NCBI GenBank assembly: GCA_024195265.1
Contig: JAJLRJ010000009.1
Location: 13,468,291 to 13,532,290 of the forward strand
Source of the DNA: Dendrophyllia cribrosa
Lineage: Eukaryota > Cnidaria > Anthozoa > Scleractinia > Dendrophylliidae
DNA length: 64,000 nucleotides
Reading direction: 5' to 3'
Made by a program: the position numbers and the translations under genes. The notes below the pieces were generated by a model. The model did not search any database, was not told the origin of the DNA, and was given only the letters and a program-made list of their open reading frames with translations. Below, in pieces: positions 1-11,500 of this stretch; position 1 is the first letter of the stretch; each line of letters begins with the position of its first letter.

Positions 1-480
1 TCCCAGCAGACTAAACCGCCTGTGAAAGCTATACCCTTCACAGCGGCACATACCTATCTGATAGCTCATATATGGGAGTACCCTCCCCCGGGGGGGGACA
101 AGGGAAGCTGAATTTGTCCGATTGTTTAGCTACCGTTTTCAGTTAGTTTAAAGTCAATACACAGCCCCTCGCTATCAAACTATTACGTATAATATGCAGA
201 GCTGGCTGTAAGTGTAATAAAAGCCTGACGTAGAGAACGTGTCTAGTTCGTTATTTTCATGAGTTCGAGTTAAGATTTCGAGTTCAAGCCGAAGACTTTC
301 AAGTGTGAATTGGAATTTCGAAGCAGGAAAGTTTGTGGTCCACTAATTACGTCACTTGGAATTATACTGCAAATTAGTGTTCAACGGATGCAACTTTCCA
401 TTTAAAAGCTCTTGCCACAAAACTTCGAGGTATGCCAGAGGTTGCGTTAAATGGACGCGCCCCCGAGGAGGGATTCCCAT
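1..480. other. Non-coding, no gene seen
   Basis: AT-rich sequence with stops in all frames. The only notable spot is a short C/G-rich patch near 80-100, next to a 'tatgggagtaccctccc' string that resembles the dispersed repeat described at 449-770. No splice-flanked coding segment is recognisable. Confidence 0.5.
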
Positions 481-770
481 ATAAAAATGAAGGGGGTATT
501 CGTCGTACCTTTTAGGGGTTAAAATTTGCAGATTGGTTCCGTTTAGGGTACTTAAATCTAAAATTATCACAGTTAGAATTATCGCGGTACCTTTTAGGGC
601 ACAAAGCCGAAAAAATATGTCAGAATATGTTGTTTTGAAATTGGTACCTCTTAGGGATAAAAATTAATTTGAGCAACACCCATTAAACAAAATTCTAGTA
701 CCTTTTGGGGTGTTTTTCAAAAGTTTTCGACATCCCCCGTCATTTTTACATGGGAGTCCCTCCTCTCTCC
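449..770. repeat. Dispersed repeat with GTACCTTTTAGGG motifs
   Basis: The motif GTACCTTTTAGGG or a near variant recurs about four times (near 507, 587, 644 and 700). It is flanked on each side by a 'cattttTAYATGGGAgTCCCTCC' type string, at 449-497 in reverse orientation and at 735-766 forward. A diverged relative lies at about 15930-16200, with the same order of landmarks (gtcgtac..., atcac.gt.agA.ttat, ctcttagggg, gtactttgggg), and again in the duplicated block at 34394-34664. Family unknown; no TIR or tail defines it. Confidence 0.5.
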
Positions 771-783
771 CAACCCCTCCTCC

Positions 784-786
784 CCC

Positions 787-831
<45 letters not shown>
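784..831 (+). repeat. Poly-C tract (~45-48 nt)
   Basis: An almost pure run of C. Similar runs occur at 1904-1935, 15517-15540, 22086-22108, 32125-32140 and 33919-34004, and as G near 13413-13435, 13498-13515, 19206-19224 and 19775-19795. Apparent poly-Pro or poly-Gly reading frames across these runs are artefacts. Lengths differ between the two copies of the large duplication, so the runs are either polymorphic or poorly resolved by sequencing. Confidence 0.9.
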
Positions 832-1441
832 AGGGTACGCGACTACCTCTTGGTATCTCCGATGCTGTCCTATATGATATAACCAATACATGTCAGGGAC
901 CGACAGCTTAGAAAAATTTGCGATCAGTTTGTTTGTCGAAATAAAAGCAACTGCTAAGGCGTAAGTCTATCTATTAAACACGATAAACATCGATAAATCC
1001 ATTGCTAAACAGCGAGGAAGATCCAAAGCAATTTCCTGGATTCCGGATTCCGGATTCTGTTACACGGGGCAGAAAAATAGAAACTTTCTTCTGGAATATC
1101 TTGAAATTCGTTTGGTGAGATTCCGTAAAATTTGGCATAGAGATAACATATTGTTAGTTGTCTTTGGTGCCCGTTTACTGTAAAATTTTATAAGGCCAAT
1201 TTTTAAACAGGGACAAAAATACACAAATTGGCAATGCGAAGAGACCGCCTCTAGTTGTAACCCCTACTTTTTTCGTCAGGGAAAGTTTCATCTGGACAGG
1301 CTCTACATGATGCGAAATTTTAGGAGGACTTCACCGACTGAGGAAATTGAAGAAAATCAAACTCAGAGCAGCATAAGCACTGAAAAGTGTCCGTGTTTGG
1401 GCAGTTGTTATTTCATAGTTCAAGTCATTATCTTAACCCTA

Positions 1442-1903
1442 TAACCCTATTCCGCCTGTGAGGGGGGGCACAAAGTGCCCGCGCTAACTTTCAACATTTA
1501 TAACTTCTTTAATATGTATTCAAACGCCATCAAACTTTGTGACTTTTCCTAACATTTATCTGGCAACAATTTCATATGAGAATTTTTTGATCACGTGACT
1601 TGATGTTTCCATGGCAACAAGATTTTGACAGCCATGTTTTTTGAAATTTGCATATTTATACCTTTGAATGAAGAAAAACAATGGTTATTGGTATAACTTT
1701 TGTATTTTTACGTCATTTAGCGTTTATTTATTGGTTTTGATTAATTTTGCGTCAATTTGGACGGTTTTTTTAAGAGGTTTTAAAAAAATTCAGAAATCCA
1801 AGATGGCGGCCGTATAACTAATTACCTAATAACTACGTCATATGACGTCATCGTTCCATTGTGCGGACCGCAAAGGAGACAGTATTGGACGTACAATGTG
1901 CCC

Positions 1904-1939
<36 letters not shown>

Positions 1940-1986
1940 CCCCTCCCGGCTCAGGAACTTAAAAAAAGTCAGGCTGAATAGGGTTA
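1442..1986. mobile_element. TIR element (~545 bp) with internal poly-C
   Basis: The ends are inverted copies of TAACCCTATTCNGCCTG (left at 1442, right ending at 1986). They are followed inward by a GGGGGGGCAC-like string on the left and its complement (gtgccctccccc) at 1897-1910 on the right, where the poly-C run sits. No coding sequence is seen inside. It looks like a non-autonomous DNA transposon; the family is not assigned. Confidence 0.5.
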
Positions 1987-1989
1987 ACA

Positions 1990-2480
1990 GTGATGGTTGT
2001 AGAACACATTTTGGTCATTGCTCATTACAGTTTGTTAGATTTGAGTGAACTGGAAGTCAGAAGTAGAGAAAAATCGGCATTTGACAAATAACGCTCGTGC
2101 GCCATGCCTATCAGCAATAACCGCTATGGAGCCACATAAATAGAGGGTGACCGCTTAACAGAGGGCCGCTCAATAGAGGCTTGACTGTATATACTTTGTC
2201 ATATTACTCTTGAAACTGTCGCGTGTACAATTTTTTTTTTCCGAACGACACCGGCCAAGGTTGGGAGTAAGCTTTAAAATAAATGATAAAAGAAACTAAT
2301 TTATTAATAAATAAAGATCTTTATTTATCATCAACAGCTACTAACCCACAGACAAACGTATGAGTTAACAAATCAATAATCAATAACAGCAACAATATCA
2401 TACTAGTAATACTACTACTAATCTAAAAATGTATGAAGCATCCATTAACAAGGACAGCTAGATAAAATGAAATAAACATC
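1990..2480. other. AT-rich non-coding stretch next to LINE 3' end
   Basis: No gene seen. 2280-2480 is AT-rich with an 'attaataaataaagatctttattta' type string and lies directly downstream (minus-strand sense) of the reverse transcriptase remnant, so part of it may be that element's 3' UTR. Confidence 0.4.
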
Positions 2481-2483
2481 GGT

Positions 2484-3694
2484 TCATAAAGCAGCGTTTG
2501 AACCGCTCTGTCCTAACTCGTGGCAGGATGTAGTTGTGGCCTCGATTTCGTGATCATAAGAGCATGTTCTCTGAAGGGGAAGGAGGTCTTGAAGAGGATG
2601 GACCCCATTAGCTGTAATATTGTCCCACAATTGTCTGTCCTTGATGTTAATTAAATCAGTAATTGGTGTGTACTTGTTGGTGTAGCCATAACGTAAGGCA
2701 CGCTTACAAAACCTATCTATTTGTGAAAGATATTTACTGTGGTGCGCACAGGCCCACACCTCAATTGCATAAGAAAAAATTGACATAAGACTGTCGAACA
2801 AGATTGTGAGCTCTGGCAGGGAGTAGCCGTAGTACATGCAGACTCTCAAGATACATAGTCTGGAATTGGCTCTGCTAAGCATATACTCAAAATGGGTGTC
2901 CCACTTACACGGGTCTTGATTAAACGTTACCCCTAACAGTTTTAGCTCACTCTTTCTCCCTATTCCCTCTGTTTCCTCTGGGAGCGGCTTCCTGGTTCTA
3001 CCTTTAACAACCATTTGAAAAGTCTTAGTGATATTTAGTGTCATTTTATTGACCTCAGCCCAGTGTTTGATGTTGCAAACTTCTTGAGGTGAGGAATCAA
3101 CCTGACGGGGGCCAGACTTAATAGGTACACTGACAGTGATATCATCAGCGTATTTGATGAGCAATGTCAGTGGGCTAACAGGCTTGATATCATTAACTAT
3201 GATTGAGAACAATATGGGGCCCAAGACAGTCCCTTGAGGAACACCTCTGTTTATATCGAGGAAGTTAGTCACTACTCCATCTACCACTACTCTCTGCTGG
3301 CGATCGCACAAGAAGCTTATGGTCCAGTTCGATATATATGGGTTGATGGGTTGATGTCATAAGACTTTAGCTTGTTACACAAAACGTGATGAGAGACAGA
3401 GTCAAATGCCTTACTGAAATCGAACGAGTAAACCTTGACAAAATCCGCTTCCTTATCCAACCAGTTCAACCAGTGATGTTGACATTTTATAAGGGCCATT
3501 GAGGTGTTGTGACCCTCTTTGTAAGCGAACTGGTCATGACCAATCCCAGACGCTAGAACCGGGGATAGTTCTTGTTTACAAACCAGCCGTTCAAAAATTC
3601 TCATAATGATGTTTGTCAACGAGATAGGTCTTAGCTGATTGCACTCGTTCAATGGAGATTCTTTAATGGAGATAATTAAATAAAATGAAACCAA
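2484..3694 (-). pseudogene. Non-LTR retrotransposon reverse transcriptase, broken
   Basis: Two minus-strand reading frames together form much of a LINE reverse transcriptase. 3694-3317 carries the N-terminal fingers (LRPISLTN..., then FDFSKAFDSVSHH with a catalytic Asp). 3311-2484 carries GVPQGTVLGP, the catalytic YADD, and a C-terminal domain with LLGVTF and a cysteine/tryptophan region. The frame is lost between them around 3340-3355, where a 7-nt ATCAACC-type string is doubled. Endonuclease and ORF1 are absent, so the copy is 5'-truncated and inactive. Motif style fits CR1/Jockey-like LINEs, but the clade is inferred. The copy probably moved by target-primed reverse transcription when intact. 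Confidence 0.85.
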
Positions 3695-3699
3695 AAAAA

Positions 3700-4490
3700 A
3701 AAAACAACAAATAAAATGAAAACAAGAATGAAAGGTTCAGTCGTTTCACAGCATACACGGCAATGAAGGCGTAAAAACCTACCGATATAAAAATAGATGG
3801 CGAAATGGGGGACTGAGCAATCAAGAGAAAAACAAAATGCCTTGGACCTAGCCTGCGTGGCAGGCGTAAAAGGGGAGGGGGGAGGGGGCGCGAAAAAGGA
3901 GAGGGGGAGATGGGATGGAACGCCTGCTATAAGAACCGGGCTATTCGCATTACGCCCACCGATTTCCTTTTAATCGAATTACATCAACTGTCAATACGTT
4001 CACCAATCAGAAACTGGCACGCGTTTTTACGCATGGATGACTTCACGTGGGAATTTACTTTGTTTACCGCCCAGCGAGAATTAGCCAATCAGAATTTGCG
4101 GCCGCCAGCGTCCGTAGAAATGAACAAAGGGGTATCTATTTTGTGTGTAGAATGGATTTTGCGTTACCCGATCGCGAATGCAAGTTGAATATTCATCTAT
4201 TCAACGCTCGAGTCTCCGATGGGAAAATAATCCTTACTATGCTGGAGTCATAATTATTGTAGAAAATGCCGGGAACGATATTCCAAATTAAGTTTGTGGC
4301 AAACATGAAAGATTAAAAGCAAACTCACAGGCTTATAAGTGTATTGAATTTGCATATAAATTCCAGCATGTCATATTCAAACCTTGTACCGCGAGCTATT
4401 ACACGCGTAAAACAATATTGACCTAACCCTAACCCTACACCCTAACGACTTCAAACGCAAAAAAAGAAACAATGCATCACTTTCACAAAG
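3700..4490. other. Non-coding stretch with short CCCTAA run
   Basis: No convincing gene. 3870-3910 is purine-rich (ggggaggggggag). 4419-4446 holds three to four CCTAACCC-type units, too few for an interstitial telomere claim. The remainder is unremarkable AT-rich DNA. Confidence 0.4.
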
Positions 4491-4511
4491 TCCAGTTCGG
4501 AAAAAAATGTG

Positions 4512-4582
4512 CATGTCCCCACCAGGATTCGACCCCGAGTCGTTCGACTGTATTAAAGCAACTTATCCATTGGGTCATGACG
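4512..4582 (-). repeat. Degenerate tRNA-like sequence
   Basis: Read on the minus strand it has an A-box-like ACCCAATGGATAAG and a B-box-like GGGTCGAATCC about 35 nt later, in the order of an Arg-type tRNA. The anticodon stem does not pair cleanly, so it is a tRNA pseudogene or the head of a tRNA-derived SINE rather than a working tRNA. Confidence 0.45.
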
Positions 4583-5059
4583 TTAAGCGATTTGTGAGGT
4601 TAAATTTTAATATTTCAACGGAGATACTTGTTACATTTGTAAATCGCGTTTCTCTGTTGAAAAATCCATTTGATTGGTTCTGCTGATTGGTTTTAATTAA
4701 TGTTCCATCAAAGGACTCCAAATGTAAAATATCTTTAAGCGTATTGTTGTTCATATTCGTTTACAATACATTAGTTATTGTTATCACTGAATTCACGTTT
4801 GTTCTTGTTACGCTACGCACTCGTAACAAAACTAATTTAAAACATTACGTCTTGAAAAGTTTACAGCTGGGTGATGGAGGTAGTGAAGGAGTGAACATTT
4901 GCATATCTGTCCCCGTCAGCGATAACCCGTTCATTACGGCGCTTCGCGTATTCACGAGTTAAATCAAAGGTTCCTGTGAGCCAACTCGTTAATACGAAAC
5001 GTTCGGATCCTCCCCTCTCCTAGACGTTTGCCCACCCCCTGCGTCCAACTCCCCACCCT

Positions 5060-5190
5060 CCCCTCCCTCCAACGCTGTCCCCATGCGTAAAGCAGGTGAT
5101 CCCTACATATCGCGTGCTTCATGTTCCCCTTCCCTCGCTCCAATGCTGTCCCCATGGGTAAGGCAGGTGACCGTTACATATCGCTGGCTC
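5060..5190. repeat. Tandem duplication of ~70-bp unit
   Basis: The string 'gctgtccccatgSgtaa', followed by gcaggtga and then tacatatcgc, occurs twice in direct orientation (about 5073-5112 and 5143-5182). It is followed by similar GCTTC/GCTCACTGTT ends. No coding role is seen. Confidence 0.55.
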
Positions 5191-5259
5191 ACTGTTAACA
5201 GCCGATCGAGCGATCGAGTGAAATTTTTACACAAATGTTACAACACGTTCAACGCTTCG

Positions 5260-5731
5260 CGTGTTCACGAGTTTAAAATGAAATAAAGAATTATTAGCTT
5301 TCTCATTCCTGAAGCCAAATTCTAAACTAATATGTGACCAATTTGATCCGATCACAAGCCACGCAAGCTCGCTGCAGTGAATACTTTTATACTAAGTTAA
5401 TGAGTTTTTAGTGAATGTTTTAACCATTGACATGTTTTAACCATTGACATGTTTTATGGTAAACAATGAACCTTAACTTACCGGAGACCATGAAAGCAAT
5501 ATCACCAGATAGATTGTAGATATCCACCGACTTAGAAAATGCATGGTTACTCGCTTTCCTCTCATAAATTTACGCAATCATCTTTCCTTATCTCTCGATA
5601 TTTATTTAACTTGACACACCTCCCACCCCAGGCTTGCCCTCACCTCGCGGCAAAATATTGCAGGTTTTGAATTCATTGTTAACTTGTGTCTCATTGTAAT
5701 ATTCGAATGACCAGTCAATTTTGAAGCCGTC
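5260..5731. other. Non-coding stretch, small direct repeat
   Basis: Nothing coding recognised. At 5417-5454 the 18-nt unit 'ttttaaccattgacatg' is repeated twice in tandem. Confidence 0.45.
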
Positions 5732-6134
5732 TTAAAGGGGCTATGTCACCTATTTTTAATATCCGGCTTTGAAAAGCCAAAAAACATATTTTTTTTTCAA
5801 TGGAAACCTGCAAATAATGGTCCAGTCTTGTTAACAAATACTCTACTAGTGCACAGAAAATAGTATTTGTTATCTTTGGCTGAGGATAGCCAGGATGAAA
5901 ATAGATTATAACTTGAAAAAAATTGCCAATTTTTTCAAGTTCCTTCCAAGCGTCGTGGGAAAATCGCAAAAAAAAACTTATTATGGTTTGTTCTTCCTTG
6001 AATAAATCACTTGATATTTTCTTCTTCGGTGGTGTTCTAAGACCAATGTAATGTTTGAGCAAAGGTATCTTGTCAACTATTTGGTGTATTTTGACCAAAA
6101 CACAGCAGAATTTGTGTGACAATGCCCTTTAAAA
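5732..6134. mobile_element. TIR element (~400 bp)
   Basis: The left end TTAAAGGGGCTATGTCACC and the right end GTGTGACAATGCCCTTTAA are imperfect inverted repeats of ~19 nt. The interior is AT-rich with no intact gene. A relative in the opposite orientation lies at 30785-30980 (and its duplicate at 49249-49444), sharing the 'acttgaaaaaattg' core and the 'ggctatgtRacc' end. Probably a non-autonomous DNA transposon. Confidence 0.55.
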
Positions 6135-6194
6135 TACGAGCGTATCAAGGGAATTTTTCTGGCTTACAAGGAAACAACGAGAAGCAGCTTATGC

Positions 6195-6433
6195 CCCATT
6201 CACACCAACGGTTAAACATGTTTAAATGTTGTTTAGTTTAACTACGTTTTAGCGTCTGTCTTGAACGTTTTGAAATGTCTATGACTCAAAGTACCTGGAA
6301 TGGTAATAAAGTCAATAAAGTTTCTTTTAGTAAAGATTTCATTCCAAATATTACGGGAGGTTAGGAGGTATTTTTCTAAACCTGTTTTAAACTAAACAAC
6401 ACTTAAACATGTTTAAGCGTTGGTGTGAATGGG
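6195..6433. mobile_element. MITE-like foldback with ~45-bp TIRs
   Basis: The left arm (CCCATTCACACCAACG, then a TTAAACATGTTTAA palindrome and TGTTGTTTAGTTTAA) is repeated as its reverse complement at 6385-6433. The flanks read TTATG on the left and TTATA on the right, which could be a short target-site duplication. Interior ~145 bp, non-coding. Confidence 0.7.
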
Positions 6434-6435
6434 TT

Positions 6436-6704
6436 ATAAGTTTCATTTGTCCAAGGAGGCTGGTGTGGTCTTATGAACCCCAGGATATTAATTGTGCCAC
6501 GAACGACCTCACAAGTAGTTTTATTTCGCACGAATGCGGGTGTAAGCTTGTGATTTTAAGGCTATTTCTCGTGCCGCGAACCCTCACAAGTAGTTTCATT
6601 GTCCAAGGAGGCGGGTGTAAGCTTGTGAGTTTAAGGTTATCTCATGTGTTCAGAACAAGAAGCCTCACAAGTAGTTTCATTGCCCACGGAAATTGGTGTA
6701 AGGA
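6436..6704 (+). repeat. Tandem repeat, ~3 units of ~90 bp
   Basis: Units share 'cctcacaagtagtttcatt' followed by '...ggNgggtgtaagcttgtga.tttaagg'. Copies begin near 6439 (diverged), 6510, 6590 and 6662. It abuts the MITE on its left and the large foldback element after ~170 bp on its right. Confidence 0.6.
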
Positions 6705-6871
6705 CGTTCGCGCAAAAATGTTCTAAAATTGATTTTTTTATAAAACTTCTGCTACAGCTAGATAATGAGTTACTAGTGTCAGGTGGGGGAGTAATGGAGG
6801 GCGAAAGGGGGCGGAAGCGCCAGAATAATAGAGTGCCTAGCAGGCGCGTCTTTTTTAAACAATATTCAGGG

Positions 6872-8162
6872 GCCGTATTCACGAAATCCTACCTAAGATA
6901 TATCTTAAGACATAAGTTAAGAGAAAATTTAGGAGCTTCCTAAGATATGTTTTAAGTGCTATTCACGAACGATATCTTATGACCATGCTAAGGTAAGCGT
7001 AACTTAGCAGTCTCCTAAGTTTAATGGTCGCGGGCAGTTATCGATTAGTAAAAGTAAACCAATCAGAGATGGTTTATATGGCGCGCTCTTATGAATAATA
7101 AGTTATGAAAATTACATGAATGAATATTTTGTATTGTGTAAATTGTTGTTACAATGACAATACAATAACCATTATTTCATCTCGAATTTAAGATAGCAAA
7201 ACTGTAATATCTTCGTTCATGGTCAGTAGCGAAAGCAACAAACAAATCCATCATCGTTTTAATAGGGTCTACTTCGATATTATTTGTACAAGGGCTTATT
7301 TTCACGATAAAACGGAAATGTAACTCTGCAATGAGAAAGAAATGTGGAACCCGTTGATGACACGAAGTCCATATATAACTAACCGTATTGTTTGACATTA
7401 CTACAAAATATTTAATTTTTCTTAGGAAAGCAATATAATGCTTTAAAATGATTTTCTCCTAAACTTAGGAGGTCAAAATTGATCTCCTAACTTATTAGAA
7501 CTTTTTTTGACGGGGGCTAAATTTGATTATTGACGAGTTGTACGTCGATTTTCAGCGTGATTATTGTGTATCACAATAGTTAACGATAAGATAAACATTT
7601 TAAAGCATTATATTGCTTTTCTAAGAAAAATTAAATATTTTCTAGCAATGTCAAACGACACGGTTAGTTACATATAGGCCTTTGTGTTATTAACGGGTTC
7701 CACATTTCTTTCTCATTGCAGAGTTATATTTCCGTTTTTCGTGAAAATAAGCCCTTGTACAAGAAATATCGAAGAAGACCCTATTAAAATGATGATGGAT
7801 TTGTTTGTTGCTTTCTCTACTGACCATGAACGAAGATATTATCAGTAAATTCGAGGTTATTGTAACAACAATTTACACAACACAACAATTTACACAATAC
7901 AAAATATTCATTCACGTAATTTTCATAACTTATTATTCATAAGAGCGCGCCATATAAACTATCTCTGATTGGTTTACTTTTACTTATCGATAACTGCCCG
8001 CGACCATTAAACTTAGGAGACTGCTAAGTTACGCTTACTTTAGGATGGTCATAAGATATCGTTCGTGAATAGCACTTAGGACATATCTTAGGACATATCT
8101 TAGGAAGCTTAGGAAGCTTCTAAATTTTCTCTAAAGTTATATCTTAAGATACAGCCCCAGGC
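6872..8162. mobile_element. 1.3-kb foldback element, ~570-bp arms
   Basis: The left arm (6872 to ~7450) returns as its diverged reverse complement (~7585 to 8162) around a ~135-bp spacer. Landmarks found in both arms are 'attcacgaacgatatctta', 'cgcgggcagttatcgat', 'ggcgcgctcttatgaata' and 'aatggaacccgtt'-like strings. The ends resemble GGGGCYGTAT. Similar termini are known from PIF/Harbinger-type MITEs, but that family call is only a suggestion. No intact transposase frame is present; the arms differ by many substitutions, so the element is not recent. Confidence 0.7.
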
Positions 8163-8432
8163 CTTTACTTGTATGCATGTGTGTAGTGAACTTTGTCTCA
8201 TCTTTAGAAAACCTATCGGCTTCTTGACAGCATTTGGATTTATAATCACTCATTTTAATTTTCTTGCATTTCTATTATATTTCTCTTAGAAATTCAGATT
8301 ATAACTACAGTCACTTATGCACTAAATTCTCTTTGAACATCAAGACAAAAAAATGGTATTGATTTTCTCAACGACACAACGTGAGAGAAAAGAAGTTGTA
8401 ATCCATTTACACCCTTAACATCCAGACATTCT

Positions 8433-8500
8433 TCAAGATTTTCTTTCTTGGATCCTTTCATAGACGAGTTTTGCTGCAACCACGTCTTGAACAGCCATTC
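8433..8500 (-). CDS. CRYM: CRYM exon 8 (last coding exon)
   Basis: Acceptor ...TTCTACAG precedes GA ATG GCT. It encodes MAVQDVVAAKLVYERIQERKS and then TGA, the conserved family C-terminus. The first two bases complete the Gly codon split from exon 7. Confidence 0.88.
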
Positions 8501-11500
8501 CTGTAGAATTAGAAATGATGAAACACAACGAAGCGTTTCACAATACAACATGATGCAAACATGATAAACGCAGATTTAATATTTAAGTCGCTTATTAATA
8601 AATGTTACCTGCAGAAAAATAAACACGAGATTTGGTATAAAAGAAGGAAAATATAATACAACAATACTAAAGATATAAAAAGTGTAAACTAGTTTTCATA
8701 CTCTACTTTTTGATATTTAAAAAATTCGGGAAAATGCCATGAAAAGATCAACCGAATTATAAAATAATTTAATAGTTTTCGGCATAGTTTTGAGTTTGAG
8801 TTTTGGAATTGTCTCAGACTAGTGCTATCCACAACAATCTGTTTTTTCACTTATCCATTTTTATTCGTCCCCAAATGTATCACAGATTTCCATCTCAGTA
8901 TACCAGAGTTTTCTTATCGTTTTTACCAGTCCACATTAACGCGTTCTTTTTTTTTTAAACGGATACTTACTGTGTTATGCGAATCGTTTTCAAAAGTCTC
9001 CGTTTTCATTCATCCACATTACAATCGCAATGCGTTTTCATCGTTTATTTTAGGAAGCCTTAGTTCCTTTGAGTGAGATTATCAAACGAATACATTTTGC
9101 TAATCACAGACACGAGGAAATGTAGCTGTAGTGCGTAATTAAGACTAGTAAATATTGGAATCGCTAAGTGGCCATAGCCTGCGAACTCAAGAGACAGCGG
9201 GTGAAAATTGGTCAAGTGACTTGGGAGGGACCTCAAGTTATGCAGCGATCCTCTTCATCCCTATTCTCCCTCCACTCCCTTTTACCTTATTCAAGCTCAG
9301 AGTAGCCTACAGAGAAGCTGTCAAGCTAGCAAAAACTGTCTCCCAACTTTATTACAACAAAAATCTCCTATATCTCTTTACCTAAAGACTTGAACAGTGT
9401 AGTTTTCTTCTTGTCAACTTTTATCTTTCCTGATATCACTTCACCGAGCTCTCCTGTTACTTTTGCCTTGTTGTACGTATACAATATAAAAAATATACAG
9501 TGTTAAGAATAGATTTTGAACATACCGGTTATATGGTAACCATACTGGGTTTGCAACTCTGATAATCACTTGAGGAAAAATAACTCGACTTTTAAGTCGA
9601 GTTATTTGAAAATAATTGAAAATAATTGAAAATCGTTACTCTATTAAAATAGAGTAACGATTTTCATTTGAGTGTCGAAAGTAAGATCAAGATTGCTTTG
9701 GTTTTGCATTACTACGCTTTGTGATTGGCTAAAAAAAATCTCGCGCCATTTTCTGCTCGGCCAATCAGGAGCAAACCCGAAACCAATAGACTATTTTCGA
9801 TATATTAAAATTCATACTTGGCTCCGAGGCTTGGGGGAATAAAACAAAAGAAATGAATAATTCAACGCTGCACCTCAATGCGAATTCTTTTGTTTTATTC
9901 CTCCAAGCCTCGGAGCCAAGTATGAATTTTAATATATCGAAAATGGTCTATTGTAACTCGCATTGCTCGTACTCGTTTTCCCGCGCTTAACGGCGGTTAC
10001 GTGTACATGTATTTCTTTCAATCTTTGATTGATTCATTGAATTGTCTGCGTCTGTTGTGATGAGGGAAAGCTTTTCTAAATCTAATTAACTTTAATAACA
10101 CTGCAAGAATCAAACCTAGAATAATGTGACGAACATTTAATAGGCCATTTCCGTTTTGCCTTTAGCCTCTCTATCAAAAGCGAGGCTAGGTGCGAAACCT
10201 TTCATATGAAAATGAGTTTTCATTCACATGCAAATAAAACGTATTTGCATGTGAATGAATACTCATTTTCATAAGAAAGGTTTCGCACCTGGCCTCGCTT
10301 TGATAGAGAGGCTAAAGGTAACTCGGAAATAGCCTATTCTGTTACAAAATCCTTCAAGAACTATTCAAATGTATAAGCTTTTCATCATGGTATCATTGTG
10401 TTTCAGAATTTTACAAAATGGAATTGTTTCTTAAATTTTAATTCTGACCGTTCTTGGTAGTAAAGATGTTTAAAGGCAACTGATGTAGTCAGTTGAGTGC
10501 TGAGAATGGGACTGAAACCCTTTCAAATCTTTCTAACTTGGAAGTCTTAGAAAGGAAGTTCAGTACCGGCAAAGCAACTGTAAAAGGGGTAGTGTTCTGG
10601 AAATTTTCCCCATTTTTTGGTCAAAACCATGCTACAATACTTTCAGTTATTTACATTTAATGCTAGAACACCAAAAGAAACAAAGAGGATCATGGTCTGT
10701 TCTGGCCTAATTTAGAAAAGAAAATGTGACGTTAGGCTAACTTTTTTGAAGTTGCAATTCATTCAGATCTAGTCCGTCTGTGACTCTTCAACAGGTTTTG
10801 TACACTAAGGTTGTTATTTATCACAAAAATTCGACCATTATTTTTCGGTTTCTTTCAATACTAAAAGATTTTTTCGTTTTTAAAATGACACCAAGTCCCG
10901 GCCCGAGACACCTCCCACTTTAAACTCACCTTAGACAGAATAATTGCACCAGATTCTACCATGGCAGCCTCTATAGAGTCCGCAATTACGACACTCTTGT
11001 GCATGACCTCATCGTCTAACTCTCGCCAAGTCGGTCGAGCAGCACCCGCACCTGATCACAAATAACCACAGACTTACCAACCTCTGTTTGGGTGGATTAC
11101 TGTGTTCTTAATTATTGAATCTTTTACAAAAATTAGGAATTTCCATACTGAATAAAACTGAATAAAATCAAGTAAGGCACCATAAATCCTCCACAGAGCC
11201 CTCCCAGGGGGTTTGTTTATTTCAGGCGCGTTTGATAGGGGGGGGGAGGGGGGCTTATTGGAGAGGGGGAGGGGCTTGTTTGGGGGGGGGGGTGGTTTGT
11301 TTGGGGGGCAGTTGTTTATTGTTTTGACTGTGAAGGGGGTGGGGGGAGGGGAGCTTAGAAGAAAGGGGGAAGGGGCTTAATAAATGTCTTGCTCCGAAAA
11401 GGGGGGGGGGGGCTTAATAGAGGATTTACGGTATGCTGTTTTCCTTTGTCCTTGTGGTTCCATAAGGACTTCTCTTTAATTATAAACTTAAGTGATTATA

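Noticed and set aside
664..911. Poly-Gly / poly-Pro proteins across the poly-C run, and similar ones at 1842-2048 and 13310-13690
   Set aside because: Homopolymer translation only; no splice signals or conserved sequence around it.
2484..3694. Active retrotransposon
   Set aside because: Frame break between the two reverse transcriptase halves and no endonuclease or ORF1.
4419..4446. Interstitial telomere repeat
   Set aside because: Only three to four CCTAACCC-like units, one imperfect; chance or repeat edge is as likely.
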